A program made the translations under genes and the position numbers. 7,361 bases of DNA from NCBI GenBank assembly GCA_001805085.1, contig MHEA01000193.1:6089-13449 (forward strand), written 5' to 3'. Shown here piece by piece: positions 5,695 through 7,361 of the stretch (positions within the stretch are counted from its first letter, which is position 1; every line of letters begins with the position of its first letter). Below the pieces are notes generated by a model that was given only the letters and a program-made list of their open reading frames with translations, ran no database searches and was not told the origin of the DNA. This DNA comes from Nitrospirae bacterium GWC2_57_9 (GTDB taxonomy: Bacteria > Nitrospirota > UBA9217).

Positions 5695-6165
5695 ATGGGG
5701 AAAAGGCCTCAAAGACTGTCCACGACGCTCGGGGCGCTTCTGAATGCCCACGGCCTGCGCGCGCGGCTGAGCGAGTATCGCATCCTGGGACAATGGGAGA
5801 AGTCCGTGGGAAGCCTGGTCGCCAACCATGCCCGGCCGGTGACGATCCGCGCGAACAAGCTCTATCTGATCGTAGACAGCCCGGCATGGATGCAGCAGTT
5901 GTCGATGCTCAAACCCGAGATCATCGGGAAGGTGAACCGGAGCCTCGGGAGGGACGCGATCAAGGACCTCGTCCTCAATCTCGGCGAGCTGCCGGCCCAG
6001 GGGGGAGCGGCTTCGGAGCCGCACGTGCCCCTTCCGGAGCTTACGCCTCAGGAACGGGAAACGATCGAAGGGTATATCGGCGACCTCCGCGATCCCGATA
6101 TCAGGCAGGCCCTCCGGCGAGTGATCGAGAAGGATTTTGCGAGTAAACGCCGCTCAAGAAAATAA
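5695..6165 (+). CDS. dciA: DUF721/DciA-like protein, probable replicative helicase loader
   Basis: This 156-residue protein has the DUF721 signature. Family members (DciA) interact with the DnaB helicase and help load it at the origin in bacteria lacking DnaC or DnaI. The domain covers about residues 8-97. Its hallmarks are LNAHGLRARLSEYRILGQW (16-34), W34 followed by the EKSVG segment, the strand LYLIVDSPAW (56-65) and the helix WMQQLSMLKPEI (65-76). A Pro-rich linker (about 100-117) leads to a charged helical tail (118-156), where RDPDIRQALRRVIEKDF probably forms a helix and the end KRRSRK is basic. In DciA proteins the tail is often mobile and contributes to helicase binding. An in-frame stop at 5683-5685 makes ATG 5695 the first possible ATG start. 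The gene is divergent from galT-glgA and monocistronic as far as seen. Family assignment is firm; the helicase-loading role comes from studied homologues. Confidence 0.88.
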   Translation: MGKRPQRLSTTLGALLNAHGLRARLSEYRILGQWEKSVGSLVANHARPVTIRANKLYLIVDSPAWMQQLSMLKPEIIGKVNRSLGRDAIKDLVLNLGELPAQGGAASEPHVPLPELTPQERETIEGYIGDLRDPDIRQALRRVIEKDFASKRRSRK

Positions 6166-6443
6166 TTCCTTAACACACCGCTTCGTCAAGCCCCCCTCTG
6201 CATCATCATCTCTCCCGAACGGTTAAACGCTTTCTGATACCTTGATTTAAGTTAAATCTTTTACCGGCGACGATACAATCGATTCAATCATAAGAGAGTA
6301 CTCCAGGCCGTACCTGGAATACCGGATTTCCCACTTTAAAAGATCTCAGAGTAATGCGTTCTCTTCCTGCTTCTTACTTTGATCCGATTGACTCCTCTTT
6401 CAGTCGCGATAACCTTGTTTCTATAAGCCGACAAGCACCGTGT
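6166..6443. other. Non-coding stretch after the dciA-like gene
   Basis: Together with the leader RNA candidate and ribosome site to its right, this makes about 410 bp without a convincing gene. Two inverted repeats are visible. GATTTAA and TTAAATC (6244-6258) surround one G and are followed by TTTT, making a weak AT-only terminator candidate for the dciA-like gene. TCCAGG and CCTGGA (6302-6318) surround a 5-nt loop. A TATAAG box at 6422-6427 could be a -10 element for the right-hand transcript, but no good -35 stands 16-18 nt upstream. Short ORFs on both strands here lack ribosome sites and recognisable sequence. Confidence 0.5.
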
Positions 6444-6536
6444 GCCCTGGAACCCAGACCGCTGAGAGAGGACGCCATCATCGTCTCGAACACGTCCCCC
6501 GATCTATTTATGAGATCAAACCGGGTCTGGCCAGGC
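6444..6536 (+). ncRNA. Possible structured leader RNA (three-way junction) upstream of the lipoprotein gene
   Basis: The closing helix pairs CCAGACC (6454-6460) with GGTCTGG (6524-6530) and CCTGG (6446-6450) with CCAGG (6531-6535). This gives 12 base pairs interrupted by a 3-nt bulge (6451-6453). Inside, GGACG (6470-6474) pairs with CGTCC (6493-6497), and GATCT (6501-6505) pairs with AGATC (6513-6517). A competing hairpin, GGCAT (6534-6538) with ATGCC (6543-6547), uses the end of the closing helix, so two mutually exclusive folds are possible. The structure ends 40 nt before the lipoprotein ATG. It matches no riboswitch class known to me, and folding by eye cannot exclude chance. Confidence 0.3.
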
Positions 6537-6561
6537 ATATGAATGCCATGAAAAGGCTGAG

Positions 6562-6568
6562 AAAGGAG
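6562..6568 (+). promoter_or_regulatory. Shine-Dalgarno site of the lipoprotein gene
   Basis: AAAGGAG is followed by a 7-nt spacer and the ATG at 6576. It clearly selects this start over the nearby ATGs at 6540 and 6548. Confidence 0.85.
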
Positions 6569-6575
6569 ATCCGCC

Positions 6576-7307
6576 ATGAATACGAACTATCATCTGAAAG
6601 CTATTCTCGCCATAGTGCTCTCAGGAGCCGTCTCGCTTTTCACCGGATGCGCCAAGATGAAGGGCGAGACCGGCGTTGAACGAGCGACGAAGACAACCAC
6701 CTCTATGGAGACCGTGACCTCCGATACCAAAGTGGCTTCCCTGCAGATAGATGCGACCAAGGCCACGCTGGACGACTTGCTGAAGACGGGGCAGTCGCCC
6801 AATGCGCAGCCGGAAGACGTTAAAAAATCCCACGAACGATTTTCGGAAAACGTCGCCAAGATGGAGGATATCGGCAATAAACTGAATAAAGACATCGACA
6901 AAATGCACGCGCAGGGCAACGAATACTTCGAAGGATGGGCCAAAGAGGGAGGGACCTATACGAGCCCCGAGATGCAGAAGCTGAGCGAACAACGCCGTAC
7001 CAGACTTGACAGCAGTTTCAGGGAGATGCAGGCGGCGGCTGCAGGCGTACGGCCCAACCTCAACGCCTATCTGGCGGATATCAAGCAGATCCAGACATAC
7101 CTTTCCAATGATCTTACTGCAAAAGGGATCTCCGCCATTGTTCCCATTGCAAAGGCGGCTGAACAGGACGGGGCCAAACTGAAGAAGTCATTCATCCCGG
7201 TCCAGAACGCTATTATGCAGGCCCGGGCGGAAATGACCCCGGGCAGCGGCGCGGCAGCGGGTGGTGTACAAGGGACAGAGCAGCAACAACCGGGGCAGAA
7301 GAAATAA
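6576..7307 (+). CDS. DUF2959-like outer-membrane-type lipoprotein (243 aa)
   Basis: The protein begins with a short charged n-region and a hydrophobic core (about 8-22), then FTGC with the lipid-accepting Cys at C25. Position +2 is Ala rather than Asp, so sorting to the outer membrane is expected if the cell is Gram-negative. The mature part is mostly charged and predicted helical. The segment around residues 85-190 resembles DUF2959 proteins: ENVAKMEDIGNKLNKDI, then YFEGWAKEGGTYTSPEMQKL, an E/R-rich helix, and PNLNAYLADIKQIQTYLSND before AKGISAI. That family has no defined function known to me. The last 25 residues (TPGSGAAAGGVQG and a Q-rich end) look disordered. The start is secured by AAAGGAG upstream. 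The long leader suggests its own transcription unit. The DUF2959 link is from remembered sequence style, so it is moderate; lipoprotein status is firmer. Confidence 0.85.
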   Translation: MNTNYHLKAILAIVLSGAVSLFTGCAKMKGETGVERATKTTTSMETVTSDTKVASLQIDATKATLDDLLKTGQSPNAQPEDVKKSHERFSENVAKMEDIGNKLNKDIDKMHAQGNEYFEGWAKEGGTYTSPEMQKLSEQRRTRLDSSFREMQAAAAGVRPNLNAYLADIKQIQTYLSNDLTAKGISAIVPIAKAAEQDGAKLKKSFIPVQNAIMQARAEMTPGSGAAAGGVQGTEQQQPGQKK

Positions 7308-7335
7308 AAAAGACGCCTTACGCGGCAATAGGCGC
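7306..7335 (-). terminator. Intrinsic-terminator-like hairpin, minus-strand orientation
   Basis: Read on the minus strand, GCGCCT and AGGCGT form a 6-bp stem (one G-U pair) around an 11-nt loop, followed directly by TCTTTTTT. On the plus strand the stem is preceded by A residues and followed by no T-run. It would therefore stop a minus-strand transcript entering from the right of the window, not the lipoprotein mRNA. The stem is short, so confidence is limited. Confidence 0.4.
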
Positions 7336-7361
7336 TCGGGCACGGGAGAGGGCAATGACAA

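Noticed and set aside
5554..6024. A 156-codon minus-strand open frame opposite the dciA-like gene
   Set aside because: Composition of a shadow frame, no family resemblance, and it begins inside the palindromic repeat.
6354..6577. Short open frames on both strands (62 and 67 codons) in the gap before the lipoprotein gene
   Set aside because: No Shine-Dalgarno, no recognisable sequence, and the region is better explained as structured non-coding DNA.
7355..7361. ATG at 7355 after GGGAGAGGG, possibly the start of another plus-strand gene
   Set aside because: Only seven bases are visible; neither the reading frame nor the protein can be judged.
1..7361. CRISPR arrays, tRNA or rRNA genes, transposases, phage or defence genes
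   Set aside because: Looked for on both strands; no regularly spaced repeats, cloverleaf, rRNA-like tract or matching protein motifs were seen.

Overview
This is a GC-rich bacterial chromosomal window with strong Shine-Dalgarno sites, sigma70-type promoters and densely packed genes. The gene set fits a free-living Gram-negative bacterium: a soluble multi-GAF sensor kinase, a GalT/GlgA pair, a DciA-type helicase loader and an outer-membrane-type lipoprotein. The style recalls Nitrospirota or Desulfobacterota (deltaproteobacteria-like) genomes. That placement is an impression from protein style, not a demonstrated assignment. There are no tRNA, rRNA, CRISPR, phage or transposase genes.

Left and centre (1-5390), all on the minus strand. 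Reading in the direction of transcription: a consensus sigma70 promoter (5362-5390), a short leader with a stem-loop, a GalT-family nucleotidylyltransferase (4319-5314), and glycogen synthase glgA (2877-4322), whose start overlaps the galT stop by 4 nt (ATGA). Then come a 124-bp AT-rich repeat island (2753-2876), a 796-residue triple-GAF histidine kinase (362-2752), and a CheY-like response regulator (start at 290, cut by the window edge). The first two genes form an obvious translationally coupled glycogen/sugar-nucleotide unit. The GalT homologue carries an HSHSQ active-site motif and a C-terminal region like the plant ADP-glucose phosphorylase, so it may handle ADP-glucose, the substrate of GlgA. 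The kinase and regulator look like a two-component pair. Whether they are cotranscribed with galT-glgA is open because of the repeat island.

Middle (5391-5694). This divergent intergenic region holds two copies of an imperfect palindromic element (5432-5540 and 5573-5638), a small A/T palindrome, and a promoter whose predicted start point falls on the ATG of the next gene, so that gene may have a leaderless mRNA.

Right (5695-7361), plus strand. A DUF721/DciA-like gene (5695-6165) is followed by a 410-bp non-coding stretch. That stretch contains several stem-loops, including a possible three-way-junction leader RNA at 6444-6536. Next is a DUF2959-like lipoprotein gene (6576-7307). A terminator-like hairpin oriented for minus-strand transcription follows it.

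Nothing here is a clearly new defence or mobile system. The points most worth a second look are the GalT-GlgA pairing with its altered metal site, the two kinds of intergenic repeats, and the structured leader of the lipoprotein gene.
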